From Phenylobacterium sp. Root1290 (GTDB taxonomy: Bacteria > Pseudomonadota > Alphaproteobacteria > Caulobacterales > Caulobacteraceae), in the NCBI RefSeq assembly GCF_001425305.1, contig NZ_LMEE01000001.1, positions 849 to 64,848 of the forward strand: a stretch of DNA of 64,000 bases. Reading direction: 5' to 3'. The notes beneath the pieces were generated by a model that saw nothing but the letters and a program-made list of their open reading frames with translations, did not search any database and was not told the origin of the DNA. Each line of letters opens with the position of its first letter. Position 1 is the stretch's first letter. Shown here in pieces: positions 8,411 to 17,512 of this stretch. A program made the translations under genes and the position numbers.

Positions 8411-8899
8411 TCAGCGTTGGGGAGAGATGAGCTCGACGCGGACAGGCCCGTCGGTCTTCGCCAACGCCTCGACGCCGCCTTCGAAGCGGCCCAGACGAAC
8501 AAGGCCGCGTGAGTAGCCAAAGTCGCGGTAGAAGATCGCGAGGTTGCCCCAGGGAGCGTAGTAAGTGATGTCGCCCACGGCCGGATCGACGCCGTCGGGG
8601 GCGCTCTCCGTACCCAGCCGCCGGGGCAGATCGGCGACCTTCTCGGTGCGGTTATAGTCCCGTAGGGTCAGCTCAATCGGCAGGAGGGCGGCGAAGTCCC
8701 GCGCCGTCTGGCTGTCTTCGAGCAGTGCGGTGAACGTCTGATCGGCGGCGATGAGTTTGATCTTCATCGGCTCCTCAACGGTTTGAGGTGATCGAGCTTG
8801 GGCTTGTGCGGAGCCGTCGGCCTGGGCCGGCGGTCCGCTACACGCGGCAGCCATCGCGATGAGCGCCAGTAAGGCGAGCGGGCGGCAGCGCTCTGTCAT
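8411..8899 (-). CDS. Cyclophilin-like domain lipoprotein
   Basis: This 162-residue protein has a lipoprotein-type signal ending at AMAAAC (lipobox cysteine at residue 20), a low-complexity linker, then a cyclophilin-like beta-barrel domain (from MKIKL near residue 45 to the end) with the characteristic LRDYNRTEKVADLPRRL and GDITYYAPWGNLAIFY segments. Such domains occur with oxidoreductase and cupin genes; the molecular role is unproven and it need not have prolyl isomerase activity. It is tightly packed: 15 bases before the alcohol dehydrogenase start and 3 after the cupin. Confidence 0.75.
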   Translation of the reverse strand: MTERCRPLALLALIAMAAACSGPPAQADGSAQAQARSPQTVEEPMKIKLIAADQTFTALLEDSQTARDFAALLPIELTLRDYNRTEKVADLPRRLGTESAPDGVDPAVGDITYYAPWGNLAIFYRDFGYSRGLVRLGRFEGGVEALAKTDGPVRVELISPQR

Positions 8900-8902
8900 G
8901 AC

Positions 8903-9430
8903 CTAGCGCTTTACGTCTGCCGACTGGGGGGAACCTGCGAGGTACTCTTCGTCCGTCACGTGTTCCATCCACTCGACCATCTTTCCGTCGAGGGCCTCTT
9001 GGACAGCGATGTGAGTCATGGCCGTGGTCGGCGACGCGCCGTGCCAGTGGCGATGTCCGGGCGGGCACCAAACGACATCGCCGGCACGGATTTCCACGAT
9101 GGGCTCGCCTTCGCACTGTGTCCAACCAACGCCGGACGTCACGATCAGCGTCTGGCCCAGCGGGTGAGTGTGCCAGGCGGTGCGCGCGCCCGGTTCGAAG
9201 GTCACGCGCGCCGCACCGTGGCGCGCCGGCGCCGGCGCGGTGTTCAACGGATCGATGCGCACCGCGCCGGTAAACCAATCGGCCGGCCCCTTCTGCGAGG
9301 GTTGAGTTCCGTTGCGATAGAGCTTCATCGGTTCCTCCATGATGGGCTGCGCCACTGCCGGGGCGACCGACAGGAAAAGGGCGGCGATCATCACGCTAGC
9401 TGCGAGCAGGTCAGGTCGGCTTGGGGGCAT
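8903..9430 (-). CDS. Secreted cupin-domain protein
   Basis: This 175-residue protein has an N-terminal signal peptide (to about AVAQ, residue 28) and a single conserved-barrel cupin with the metal-ligand pattern HTHPLGQTL (motif 1) and PPGHRHWHG (motif 2). Similar small cupins sit in operons with alcohol dehydrogenase, cyclophilin-like and alpha/beta hydrolase genes, as here. The likely role is binding or converting a small molecule in the periplasm; no substrate can be named. A second possible start, MKLYRNG, would remove the signal. Confidence 0.8.
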   Translation of the reverse strand: MPPSRPDLLAASVMIAALFLSVAPAVAQPIMEEPMKLYRNGTQPSQKGPADWFTGAVRIDPLNTAPAPARHGAARVTFEPGARTAWHTHPLGQTLIVTSGVGWTQCEGEPIVEIRAGDVVWCPPGHRHWHGASPTTAMTHIAVQEALDGKMVEWMEHVTDEEYLAGSPQSADVKR

Positions 9431-9442
9431 AACGCGGCTCCT

Positions 9443-10537
9443 TCACGCCAGATGCTGAGTGAAGAAGGCCTGGAGCTTGTCGAAGGGGATCACATCCACC
9501 TTGTCGTAGAGATCAACGTGGCTGGCCCCTGGAATGATCAGGAACTCCTTGGGCTCGGCCGCGGCAGCGTAGGCCGTCTCGCTGAAGTAGCGCGAGTGGG
9601 CCTTCTCGCCATGGATCAGCAGGATCGGGCGCGGCGAGATCTCCTTGATGTAGGTCAGGAGCGGCATGTTCATGAACGACAACGGCGTCGTGACCGTCCA
9701 CGCGTTCCCAGAGTTGACGGCTCGGGGGTGATACCCGCGCGGGGTCATGTAGTAGTCGTGGTAATCGACCAGGAACTGGGCCTCGCCTCCCTTCAGTTCA
9801 TTGTAGGGCGGCTGGTACGCCGGGGCGCCCTTCTCGGCGTCCTCCCAGCGCTGCCGGCTCAACTGCTCCAGCGTCTTCGTGCGTTGATCGAGGGTGACGC
9901 TGTCGTTGTAGCCTTTCGACATGACCCGGGTCATGTCGTACATGGTGCTGGTCGCGACCGCCTTGACGCGCTTGTCCACGGCAACGGCGTTCAGCGCCAT
10001 GCCGCCCCAGCCGCAGATGCCGATGATCCCGACACGTTCGCGGTCGACCGAGGATTGCAGGCCGAGGAAGTCGACGGCCGCGCTGAAGTCCTCGGTGTTG
10101 ATGTCCGGCGAGGCGACATTGCGCGGCTCGCCCCCACTTTCTCCGGTGAAGGACGGATCGAATGCGAGGGTGACAAACCCCCGCTCGGCCATGGTCTGGG
10201 CATAGAGGCCCGACGACTGCTCCTTCACCGCGCCGAACGGGCCACCGATGGCGAGCGCCGCCAGTCGCCTGTCCCCGCGATCCTTCGGCAGATAGAGGTC
10301 GCCTGCCAGGGTGATGCCGTAGCGGTTCCGGAAGGTGACCTTCTGGTGATCGACCTTAGCGCTTCTCGGGAACGTCTTATCCCAATCACTCGACATCGTC
10401 TGAGCCTCCGCATTGGAAAGGTTGAGCAGCGCACCGACGCCTAGGACGGCCGCCCCAGCGCTGGATATTTTCAGCAGTTCCCGGCGACGCAGGCCGTTCG
10501 CGGCCGGTGTCCCGGCGTCTGGTTGAGGATTGATCAT
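9443..10537 (-). CDS. Tat-exported alpha/beta hydrolase (YcjY-like) with cysteine nucleophile
   Basis: This 364-residue protein opens with a twin-arginine leader (LRRRELLK at 16-23, then a hydrophobic stretch to AEAQ at 46). The alpha/beta-hydrolase core has the nucleophile elbow GICGWGG with C175 where serine is usual, and a late GASHVD carrying the probable catalytic histidine. Cysteine at the elbow recalls dienelactone hydrolase and the YcjY-like group. Start ATG 10537 has GGAGG upstream. A periplasmic esterase, lactonase or related enzyme is expected; the substrate is unknown. It lies between the MFS gene and the cupin gene in one orientation. Confidence 0.82.
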   Translation of the reverse strand: MINPQPDAGTPAANGLRRRELLKISSAGAAVLGVGALLNLSNAEAQTMSSDWDKTFPRSAKVDHQKVTFRNRYGITLAGDLYLPKDRGDRRLAALAIGGPFGAVKEQSSGLYAQTMAERGFVTLAFDPSFTGESGGEPRNVASPDINTEDFSAAVDFLGLQSSVDRERVGIIGICGWGGMALNAVAVDKRVKAVATSTMYDMTRVMSKGYNDSVTLDQRTKTLEQLSRQRWEDAEKGAPAYQPPYNELKGGEAQFLVDYHDYYMTPRGYHPRAVNSGNAWTVTTPLSFMNMPLLTYIKEISPRPILLIHGEKAHSRYFSETAYAAAAEPKEFLIIPGASHVDLYDKVDVIPFDKLQAFFTQHLA

Positions 10538-10557
10538 TGTGCCTCCTGGTCCTGGCG

Positions 10558-11745
10558 TCATTGGGACTTCAGCATTCGGCGGCCGTCGCCGATGAGGGCG
10601 ATCGCGGCCACGGCGAGCAGGACGCTGCCGATGAAGGTCGCCTGGATCGACATAGCGTCGAGCAGGACGCCGCCCACCACAGCGCCGAAGAGGATTGAGG
10701 TTTGGATTGCAGCGACCATCAGACTGCCGGCCGCCTCTGGTGCATCGTCAGCGTTCTGCGACATCCAGGTCATCCAGATGACCGAGAACAGGGTGTTCAT
10801 CGCCCCCCAGATCGCCATGAACAGGCCCGCCGCGATTGGCGAGAAGCCGAGCAGAAGTAATCCAACCGTGGCGCCGCCCATCACCATTGCGGGGAGCTTC
10901 AGGAACGGCGCGATATTGCCCTTCAGAAAGCGCCCAGCGGCCCAGGTTCCGATGAACCCAGCGCAACCGAGGATCAGAAGAAGGATCGACAGCGTCGTGA
11001 CGCCGACACCCGTCACCCGCTCAAGGAACGGCCGCAGGTAGGTGAACATCGTGAAAGCCGAGCCCCACGAAAGCATGCAAGCTGCGAGGCCGCGCAGGAA
11101 GTAAGGGCGCGCCAGCAGCCCGAGCATGGCCCGGAAGTCCTGCTTCTGTTCCGCAGGCAGGGATGGCAACGCAACGACGTGCCAAATGAGATTGATGGCG
11201 ACAATCGGCGTCAGGGCCCAGAACACCTCGCGCCAGCCGAAGAGGCCTCCGAGGTAGCTGCCCACGGGCGCGGCGAAGGCCGCGGCGATCGCCTGGCCGC
11301 CGTACATCAGCGCCAGTGCACGCGGCACGTCGCTTTTGGGAACCAGGCGCATGATGACCGCAGCAGCGAGGGCCCAGAAGCCGCCAATGCAGACGCCCAA
11401 GAGCGCGCGGCCGATCATCAGCACAGCAAAATTCGGTGCGGCGGCCACCAGGACCAGGGACAGCAGCATGAACGCGGTCATGGCCACCATCACCCACTTG
11501 CGATTCAGTCTCCCGGCGGCGGTCGTGATCAGAAGGCTGGCGGCGACCGCGAACAGGCCGCTAATCGAGATCGCTTGGCCGGTTTGACCTTCGGTTGCTC
11601 GAAGGCCCTCCGCCATCGGCGTCAGCAGGCTGACCGGCATGAACTCCGAAGCGATCAGCATCGCGACGCAAAGCGCCATGGATAGGACCGCGCCCCAGGC
11701 GGCGGTCCGTGCTGTTTCGATGTGTGAAGTGGCCGCGTCGGCCAT
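10558..11745 (-). CDS. MFS transporter (NepI/YdhP-like)
   Basis: This 395-residue protein has 12 predicted membrane segments. The first helix with SEFMPVSLLTPMAEGL and the later RALLGVCIGGFWALA motif are typical of the DHA1 branch that includes purine-ribonucleoside and sugar efflux proteins. It heads the minus-strand group of five genes and is divergent from a LysR regulator 116 bases away, so it is a likely LysR target. Substrate unknown; export is more likely than import for this branch. Confidence 0.87.
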   Translation of the reverse strand: MADAATSHIETARTAAWGAVLSMALCVAMLIASEFMPVSLLTPMAEGLRATEGQTGQAISISGLFAVAASLLITTAAGRLNRKWVMVAMTAFMLLSLVLVAAAPNFAVLMIGRALLGVCIGGFWALAAAVIMRLVPKSDVPRALALMYGGQAIAAAFAAPVGSYLGGLFGWREVFWALTPIVAINLIWHVVALPSLPAEQKQDFRAMLGLLARPYFLRGLAACMLSWGSAFTMFTYLRPFLERVTGVGVTTLSILLLILGCAGFIGTWAAGRFLKGNIAPFLKLPAMVMGGATVGLLLLGFSPIAAGLFMAIWGAMNTLFSVIWMTWMSQNADDAPEAAGSLMVAAIQTSILFGAVVGGVLLDAMSIQATFIGSVLLAVAAIALIGDGRRMLKSQ

Positions 11746-11861
11746 GGGCGACTGTCCTGCAATGTCTGCTGGGAACCTAGTCGCTGGCTGTAGAAAGGAT
11801 TACCCGTCGAAATCGGAATGAACTAATCGGTCAGGGCGATAAGTCTAAGTGAGTGCGTTGA

Positions 11862-12758
11862 ATGGCCGGCGCTGACCTCAATCACCTGAAATGGCTTCAA
11901 GCTGTCGCCGAAGAGGGCAGCTTTACGAAGGCCGCGGCCAAGCTCGGCATCGCGCAATCGACGCTCAGCCAGACGATCAAGCAGCTCGAAGCACAGTTAG
12001 GCGTGCGCCTGCTGACCCGCACGACACGGAGCGTGGCGACAACCGCTGCCGGGGATCGCCTCCTGCAGACGAGCGTTCCGCGCATCGCTGAGATCGAGGA
12101 GGAAATCTCGGCTCTGACCGCGGTCGGTGAACGACCGTCGGGTTCCATCCGGTTGACCCTGTCCGATCATGCTTTGCAGACGGTCGTCTGGCCCAAGCTC
12201 AAGGCGGTGCTCGGCGCCTATCCAGACATCCACGTCGAGCTGATCCTGGACAGCACGTTCCGCAACATCGTGGAGGAGCGGTTCGACGCGGGCGTCCGCC
12301 TAGGCGAGAGCGTCGAGAAGGACATGATTGCGGTCCGCATCGGGCCCGATTGGCGACTAGTCGCCGTGGCCTCGCCAGTTTATCTCGCAGCGCGTGGCGT
12401 GCCTGGGCATCCCCGAGACCTAGTCGCGCATGTCTGCATCAACATGCGGCAGGAAACGGCCGGCGGACTCTATGCTTGGGAGTTCGAGAAGGACGGTCAG
12501 GCGCTCCGCGTGCGCGTGGACGGCCAACTGACGTTCAACAACTCCTACGCCATGATCGATGCGGCGGTGAGCGGCTTCGGCATCGCCTATGTGCCGGAGA
12601 GCATCGTCGAGGCGAACATCGCGTCCGGAGCCCTTGTGCGGGTCCTGGACGACTGGTCGCCGTCCTTCGACGGCTACTTCCTCTATTATCCGAGCCGCCG
12701 ACAGAACCTCCCCGCGTTCCAGATCATCGTCGACGCCTTGCGGCATCGCGGCGGGTGA
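11862..12758 (+). CDS. LysR-family transcriptional regulator
   Basis: This 298-residue protein has the N-terminal winged helix-turn-helix (SFTKAAAKLGIAQSTLSQTI, residues about 21-40), a linker helix and a C-terminal periplasmic-binding-like sensor domain (from about residue 90). It resembles the group of LysR proteins that regulate a divergent exporter or oxidoreductase. The 116-base gap to the divergent MFS gene would hold the shared operator, though I could not pick a convincing T-N11-A box. Confidence 0.9.
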   Translation: MAGADLNHLKWLQAVAEEGSFTKAAAKLGIAQSTLSQTIKQLEAQLGVRLLTRTTRSVATTAAGDRLLQTSVPRIAEIEEEISALTAVGERPSGSIRLTLSDHALQTVVWPKLKAVLGAYPDIHVELILDSTFRNIVEERFDAGVRLGESVEKDMIAVRIGPDWRLVAVASPVYLAARGVPGHPRDLVAHVCINMRQETAGGLYAWEFEKDGQALRVRVDGQLTFNNSYAMIDAAVSGFGIAYVPESIVEANIASGALVRVLDDWSPSFDGYFLYYPSRRQNLPAFQIIVDALRHRGG

Positions 12759-12869
12759 GTGTCCGGTCTCGGGCAGGGGCTCAAGGTCCGCCTCCCACCC
12801 TTTGCGGACGCCCCTTACGTCCGCGCCTGGCAGCGTCGGTTGCAATTGCGCCAAAGGCGGTGGCCTCCC

Positions 12870-13598
12870 CTACTTCAGCACGCCCAGAGCGTGAAGCGTA
12901 GCCATGTCCATATTCCCGCTGACGGTCAGGCCGCCTGCAGTCTGAAAGGCACGCAGTGCCTCGCGGGTCTTGGGCGAAAGCACGCCGTCCGCGGGGCCGG
13001 GATCGTAGCCCTTGATCATCAAGGCGATCTGCACGCGTTGGACGAAGCGGCTGATGTCGTCCTGGCTTAAGCGCTCCACGCCGGCTGCGACGTCCTGGGG
13101 CGCTTGCCCGGCGCTTCCTGTGACGAGGCCGCTGCTGGCGCCCGCAGCGCTCGAGGGCGGCGCGGGAGTCGAGGGCCTGGCCGCGGGCGACGCCTCAAAG
13201 AGGGTCGACGGCGAGGACGGTTGGTAGGACGGCGCAGGCCTTGGCGCCGGAGTCGAGACGGGCTTGGGCGCGGCCGGGGCTACCGGCAGCACGGGTGTGT
13301 AGCTCGGCGTATAGCTGGGCGTGCCGGAATAGTGTGAGCCATGTCCGCCGCTCCCTGAAACGTGCGACCGGTGGCTGGAGTGGCTGCTGTGGCTCGAGTG
13401 GCTCCGGTGTCCGGCCAGCTGCAGCAAGTGATGCGTGTGCGCAGGATCGTTCCAGAACTCGAGCGGCTGTAGACTGACGGGTTCATCGCCACCCTCCGTC
13501 CACAGCAATGTGTTCGGCGTCGCTGCGGCGCTGTGGTCTGCGATGGCGAACGGACTTGCTGCGCCCAGGAGCAGGGCCAGACGCTCACGCCATGTCAT
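12870..13598 (-). CDS. hxsA: His-Xaa-Ser repeat protein HxsA (radical-SAM target)
   Basis: This 242-residue protein has a signal-like N-terminus (1-26), then six consecutive His-Xaa-Ser triplets at residues 64-81 (HRS, HSS, HSS, HSS, HRS, HVS), with further H-x-S and H-Y-S nearby. A long Pro/Ala/Ser-rich linker follows, and a C-terminal peptidoglycan-binding domain (QIALMIKGYDPGPADGVLSPKTREAL) ends the protein. The repeats are the presumed site of modification by HxsB and HxsC. The start overlaps the hxsC stop in TAATG. The product is probably exported and wall-bound; its chemistry and purpose are unknown for the family. Confidence 0.88.
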   Translation of the reverse strand: MTWRERLALLLGAASPFAIADHSAAATPNTLLWTEGGDEPVSLQPLEFWNDPAHTHHLLQLAGHRSHSSHSSHSSHRSHVSGSGGHGSHYSGTPSYTPSYTPVLPVAPAAPKPVSTPAPRPAPSYQPSSPSTLFEASPAARPSTPAPPSSAAGASSGLVTGSAGQAPQDVAAGVERLSQDDISRFVQRVQIALMIKGYDPGPADGVLSPKTREALRAFQTAGGLTVSGNMDMATLHALGVLK

Positions 13599-14728
13599 TA
13601 GGCGAACTCCTCAAGCTTGAGCGGTCGAACAGCGCGACTGCGCCAGCTGGGGCCAGCTGAGGCAAAGAAACCCCCGCAGTGGGGCCGCACCACGCATCCG
13701 TCACAAATCTCCGGATAGGCGTTCTTCCAAGCCGAGATCGACTGTTGGGCGAAGGGCCAAAGGTCCCGCGGCAGTACGCAGAGCGGCAGGTTGTAGAGTG
13801 ACAACGACATGCCGCGGTCGGCCAGATGGAAGGCCGCTGCGCGCAGCTGCTCGATGTAGTCGGCCGGATCGATCCAGAGGCGATCGCGATTAGATTTGGC
13901 GAAGCCCATGGGCTCTAGGCCCATGAGCGCCACGTGGCGCACGAACGGCAGGCGCCGGTAGATGAAGGCCGCCAGCTGCGGTAGACGCGGAATGGTGATG
14001 GCGTGCAAGACCACGCGGATCTCGACGGCTGCGCCGAGCCGGCCAAGTTCGTAGAGGCCTTGCAGGGTCTCCAGGAACGCTCCCTCGGCGGCGACCACCT
14101 CGTCATGGATTTCGGCCACATCGGCATAGAGCGGGACCGCCCAGGTGACGTGATCTGGATGAGCGCTCCCCCACCGCTCGGCCCAACCACGATCCTTGAA
14201 CGTCCGGCCATTGGTGAGGACGTGCATATGGGTGGAAGGCAGATAGGTCCGGCAGGCCGTGAGGACGTCGGCGAGCCCCTGGCCCAACAAGGTCGGCTCG
14301 CCTCCGGTGATCCCGAGCTGTGGTTCGTCGGCGTCGACGAGCGAGACCTGGCGCAGCAGTTCGCCCACGCGCCAACTGTCGTCCTCGTCGCGCGGGGGCT
14401 GCGAACACATCAGGCAGAGGCTGTTGCACCGTTCCGTGGCGAACAGCGTGTTGGAGGTCGACCCACGGCGATAGAGAACCGAGACGAGGCTGGAGCCGGG
14501 GCGCAGGCGCACCACATCCCCAGGGCCCACGACCTCGGGGTTGCGAAGGCTGCTGATCCTGATCGGGCCGCCGCCGCGGCGCACGAGCGCCTCGTCCTCC
14601 AGCAAGAGCACGTCCGTCTCGCCTAGGTGCGACCCCCTCGCCTCCTCCGGCGTCAGCACCTTGAGCAGCTCGACCCGCTCGACGCCTTCGATGGCGGCGT
14701 GGGTGTGCAGCGGCAGACCAATGCTCAT
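13598..14728 (-). CDS. hxsC: His-Xaa-Ser system radical SAM maturase HxsC
   Basis: This 376-residue protein has the radical SAM cluster motif C101-x3-C105-x2-C108 in ERCNSLCLMCSQP, preceded by an N-terminal domain of about 95 residues. The GGEPTLLG strand for SAM binding follows. Cysteines near the C-terminus (CDGCVVRPHCGG) could hold an auxiliary cluster. Together with HxsB it is believed to modify the His-Xaa-Ser repeats of HxsA. Its ATG overlaps the hxsB stop (ATGA) and its stop overlaps the hxsA start, so the three genes are translationally coupled. Confidence 0.88.
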   Translation of the reverse strand: MSIGLPLHTHAAIEGVERVELLKVLTPEEARGSHLGETDVLLLEDEALVRRGGGPIRISSLRNPEVVGPGDVVRLRPGSSLVSVLYRRGSTSNTLFATERCNSLCLMCSQPPRDEDDSWRVGELLRQVSLVDADEPQLGITGGEPTLLGQGLADVLTACRTYLPSTHMHVLTNGRTFKDRGWAERWGSAHPDHVTWAVPLYADVAEIHDEVVAAEGAFLETLQGLYELGRLGAAVEIRVVLHAITIPRLPQLAAFIYRRLPFVRHVALMGLEPMGFAKSNRDRLWIDPADYIEQLRAAAFHLADRGMSLSLYNLPLCVLPRDLWPFAQQSISAWKNAYPEICDGCVVRPHCGGFFASAGPSWRSRAVRPLKLEEFA

Positions 14729-16149
14729 CGCTCGACAAATCCCGACGTGCGCACCTCGCGGCGGTCCTTGCGAAACGCCCAGGCCGTGAAGGTCCGCAGA
14801 GTCTCCGGGTCGCCTTTATCGATGTGCTCGAAGAGGATCCGGAAGAGCCCCGTCTGCCGTTCGCAGAAGTCGCTTGCAGCGCGATCGCCGACCGGATCGC
14901 CGTGCACGACGGCGTGGTGCACCGGATCGGCGCCGCAGTACGGCAGGAAGGCGCAGCGGTCGCATGACGGGATGGCTTCTGCGACAGCGCCGGCCGCAAG
15001 CCAGCTCATCGCCGGCGAGGCCAGCAGGTCATCAAGCGGCTGATCGACCCGGCCGAGCGCGAAACGCTTATCCCCGGTCTCGGCGGCCATACGCGCCTCA
15101 TCCGACGGATAGGCCAGGCCGTCGTAGTTGTAGACCATGACCCCAAGGCCTGCGCCGGCCGGCGAGCGGAGGTCGACATAGCCGGAGTGAAATGGGCTCC
15201 AGATGTGGCGCAGGAGGATGGCCGCATAGACCTCCTCGATCGCCTCGCCGGCCGCGCTCAGTTTGAGAATGTAGTCGAGCGCCTGCGCGTAGAACGCCAG
15301 GAACTCTGCCGTGCTGTAACCGTGCACACGCGCGGTCTTGCGCGCAAAACCGTAGGGGCTGACGGGCCGCAGGAAGATCGAGCGCAGTCCGAGCGCCCGA
15401 TAGGTGTCGACCAGGCCGTGCGGATCGTTGAGCGCCGCGCGCGTGACCGTCGGCAGCGCGGCAACGGCGTGCTCACCTAAGGCCGCTCGCGCCCGCCCGA
15501 TCCCCTCGACTGTTCGCGCCCAGGCGTCACGCGATGGATTGGGGCGCTGGTGATCGTGGAGGGCTGAAGCGCCGTCGATCGAGGTCGATAGTTGGATCTC
15601 GTGCTCGGCACAGAACGCGAGGTCAGCTTCGCCGAGATGGTGCAGCGTCGAGACCATGGTGAAGCGCAGCGCCTTTGCGCCATCAGCGTTTCGGGACTTC
15701 GCGCCGAGCACGATGTGGCGGACGAGGTCGAAGCGGAGCGCCGGCTCACCGCCTTGAAACTCGATCGTCAGGTCACGCCCGGGCGCCTCGAACACCCGAT
15801 CGAGGGCGGCATCGGCGTCCGCCAGGCTCATATCGAAGCCGGCCGCGCCGACAGCCGCGCGCGAGACCTGACAATAGTGGCAGCTGTGATCGCAGCGCAG
15901 GGTGACGACGAAGATGTGGAGGGTCGGGCCCTCGAGCAGGAAGGCCTTGCGGGTGCGCCGCACAGCCTCGTCGAGGTCGGGGACCGCGCCGCTGACGTTA
16001 GTCAGGCCGCGCGCGGCGAGATCCATCCTGCGGGTTGGAGACAGCCCCTGGCCACCCGCCTGCAGGGCGTCGGCCTCGTCACGCGATAGCAGCGCATAGT
16101 CGCCAAAATCGCTGGAGATGAGAACGCGGTCTCGCCCCAGATCCGTCAT
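14725..16149 (-). CDS. hxsB: His-Xaa-Ser system radical SAM maturase HxsB
   Basis: This 474-residue protein has the radical SAM motif C86-x3-C90-x2-C93 (RCDHSCHYC), the FQGGEP motif for SAM binding, and a SPASM-like cysteine-rich C-terminus (CDRCAFLPYCG) for extra iron-sulfur clusters. It is the first gene of the visible hxs operon. I chose ATG 16149; a GTG nine bases upstream (16158) has a better-spaced GGAAG site and is a real alternative. Only 91 bases separate it from the divergent gene at 16241, leaving no room for an upstream hxsD. Confidence 0.87.
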   Translation of the reverse strand: MTDLGRDRVLISSDFGDYALLSRDEADALQAGGQGLSPTRRMDLAARGLTNVSGAVPDLDEAVRRTRKAFLLEGPTLHIFVVTLRCDHSCHYCQVSRAAVGAAGFDMSLADADAALDRVFEAPGRDLTIEFQGGEPALRFDLVRHIVLGAKSRNADGAKALRFTMVSTLHHLGEADLAFCAEHEIQLSTSIDGASALHDHQRPNPSRDAWARTVEGIGRARAALGEHAVAALPTVTRAALNDPHGLVDTYRALGLRSIFLRPVSPYGFARKTARVHGYSTAEFLAFYAQALDYILKLSAAGEAIEEVYAAILLRHIWSPFHSGYVDLRSPAGAGLGVMVYNYDGLAYPSDEARMAAETGDKRFALGRVDQPLDDLLASPAMSWLAAGAVAEAIPSCDRCAFLPYCGADPVHHAVVHGDPVGDRAASDFCERQTGLFRILFEHIDKGDPETLRTFTAWAFRKDRREVRTSGFVER

Positions 16150-16240
16150 GCGTCGCACGTCGCCTTCCCCCTGCTTAAGCTTAGGGTCGCGCGAAAGACG
16201 CTGCAACAGTAAGCTGCAGCTTGGAGTTGCCGGACAGTCG

Positions 16241-17512
16241 ATGAGCCAAGATACGAACCCCGCCGGCCGCAGCTGGCTGTTGCCCGCCCTGGGAGCCGTC
16301 GGCCTGATCCTGGCGATCGGCCTGGCAGGGCAGCTGACGCGCACGTCGCCTGTTCGGCCCAAGACTGAGCCCGTCGCGGCGATCAGTTCGACGCAGGCAG
16401 AGCTGGCGTCCAACACGCTGGTGGAGTGGAGCCAGGACGATCAGCCCGGCCCGGTTTCGTTCAAGAGCGGGGATCTGGAACTGACGCTCTCGGAACAGGT
16501 CTCGTCGGAGGGAAATGCGCCGCTGCTCGTGGTTCGCCAGAATGGGAAAGTCGTGGCGGAGGTCGTCGGGACCCCATGGTTTGGTCGGGCGTCCGCCGAG
16601 TTCGGGGTGGGCCGCATCGATCTGACTAGCAGCGCACCGCAGGTCATCTTCACAACCTTCACCGGGGGCGCCCACTGCTGCGCGGACATCAAGTTGATTG
16701 AGCTGCACAAGGGCGCATGGAAGGTGATGGACGTGGCGGTCCAGGACGGCGATCGCCTGGGTGAGTTTCCCAAGGACTACGACGGAGACGGGCGTCCGGA
16801 GTTTCGCCTCGGTGACGACCGGTTCCTCTATGCGTTTGACGCCTATGCAGCCAGTTGGGCACCGCCGTCGTTCCACCAAGTCGTCGACAACAAGGTCATC
16901 GACGTCTCAGCAAGTCGGAAACTGCGGCCGCACTATCAATCCTTCCTGAACCAGCTGGAACCTGAATGCCGCAGGGGCCAGAATGGCGCGTGCGCGGCCT
17001 ACGCCGCCGCCGCCGCGCGCCTCGGTCTCATCGAGACCGCTTGGCCTGTGGTGCTTGAAGCCTACCAGCGCGACAGTGACTGGACCTATCCAGGTCCTTG
17101 CCGAGCCGCCCTCGTCGAAGGGGCCTGTCCAGATGGCGAGCAGGTTCGTTTCGAGACCTATCCCGAAGCCTTGAGATGGTTCCTAGGCGATGCGGGCTAC
17201 CTGCCGCCGATTTACTTGCCTGTTACGCAAAGCCAGACCCCTTCCTTCAAGTGCGAGAACGCTGAGGCCGAGGTGCTGCAGCTGATTTGCGCGACGCCTG
17301 AATTGGCTAAGGCCGATCGCGAGCTGGCCTGGCTCTATCAGCGCAGCCAGATCCTCTCGGCCGACACAGCGGCAGGTCGGGAAGCCGAGCGAGCGTTTCT
17401 GGCCCAGCGGGACGCCGGTCCTCCTGACGTATTCGTGTTGCTGCGGCTCTATGAGGGGCGGCTACAGGCGCTGAGGGATCAGCTCGCGGCCCAGTCAGCC
17501 GCGCTGCGCTAG
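16241..17512 (+). CDS. Membrane-anchored protein with LprI-like C-terminus
   Basis: This 423-residue protein has one N-terminal membrane segment (about 12-30, PALGAVGLILAIGLAGQL). The middle region contains DYDGDGRPEFRLGDDRFLYAF, a VCBS/calcium-loop-like pattern. The C-terminal part, FKCENAEAEVLQLICATPELAKADRELAWLY, matches the LprI (lysozyme inhibitor) N-terminal-like module with its paired cysteines. It is divergent from the hxs operon and shares its 91-base promoter region, so it may be linked to the wall-directed HxsA, but no functional tie is known. It converges on the nuclease gene with a 4-base overlap. Confidence 0.7.
   Translation: MSQDTNPAGRSWLLPALGAVGLILAIGLAGQLTRTSPVRPKTEPVAAISSTQAELASNTLVEWSQDDQPGPVSFKSGDLELTLSEQVSSEGNAPLLVVRQNGKVVAEVVGTPWFGRASAEFGVGRIDLTSSAPQVIFTTFTGGAHCCADIKLIELHKGAWKVMDVAVQDGDRLGEFPKDYDGDGRPEFRLGDDRFLYAFDAYAASWAPPSFHQVVDNKVIDVSASRKLRPHYQSFLNQLEPECRRGQNGACAAYAAAAARLGLIETAWPVVLEAYQRDSDWTYPGPCRAALVEGACPDGEQVRFETYPEALRWFLGDAGYLPPIYLPVTQSQTPSFKCENAEAEVLQLICATPELAKADRELAWLYQRSQILSADTAAGREAERAFLAQRDAGPPDVFVLLRLYEGRLQALRDQLAAQSAALR

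Noticed and set aside
8960..10444. Plus-strand open frame of 494 codons
   Set aside because: It is antisense to the cupin and hydrolase genes, both with clear motifs. Its own translation is arginine/glycine-rich without motifs.
13374..13415. Tandem triplet-like repeat that could be taken for a short repeat array
   Set aside because: It is the coding sequence of the His-Xaa-Ser repeats of HxsA, not a CRISPR or satellite.
16150..16240. Space for hxsD upstream of hxsB
   Set aside because: Only 91 bases lie between hxsB and the divergent gene, too few for the roughly 90-codon hxsD.
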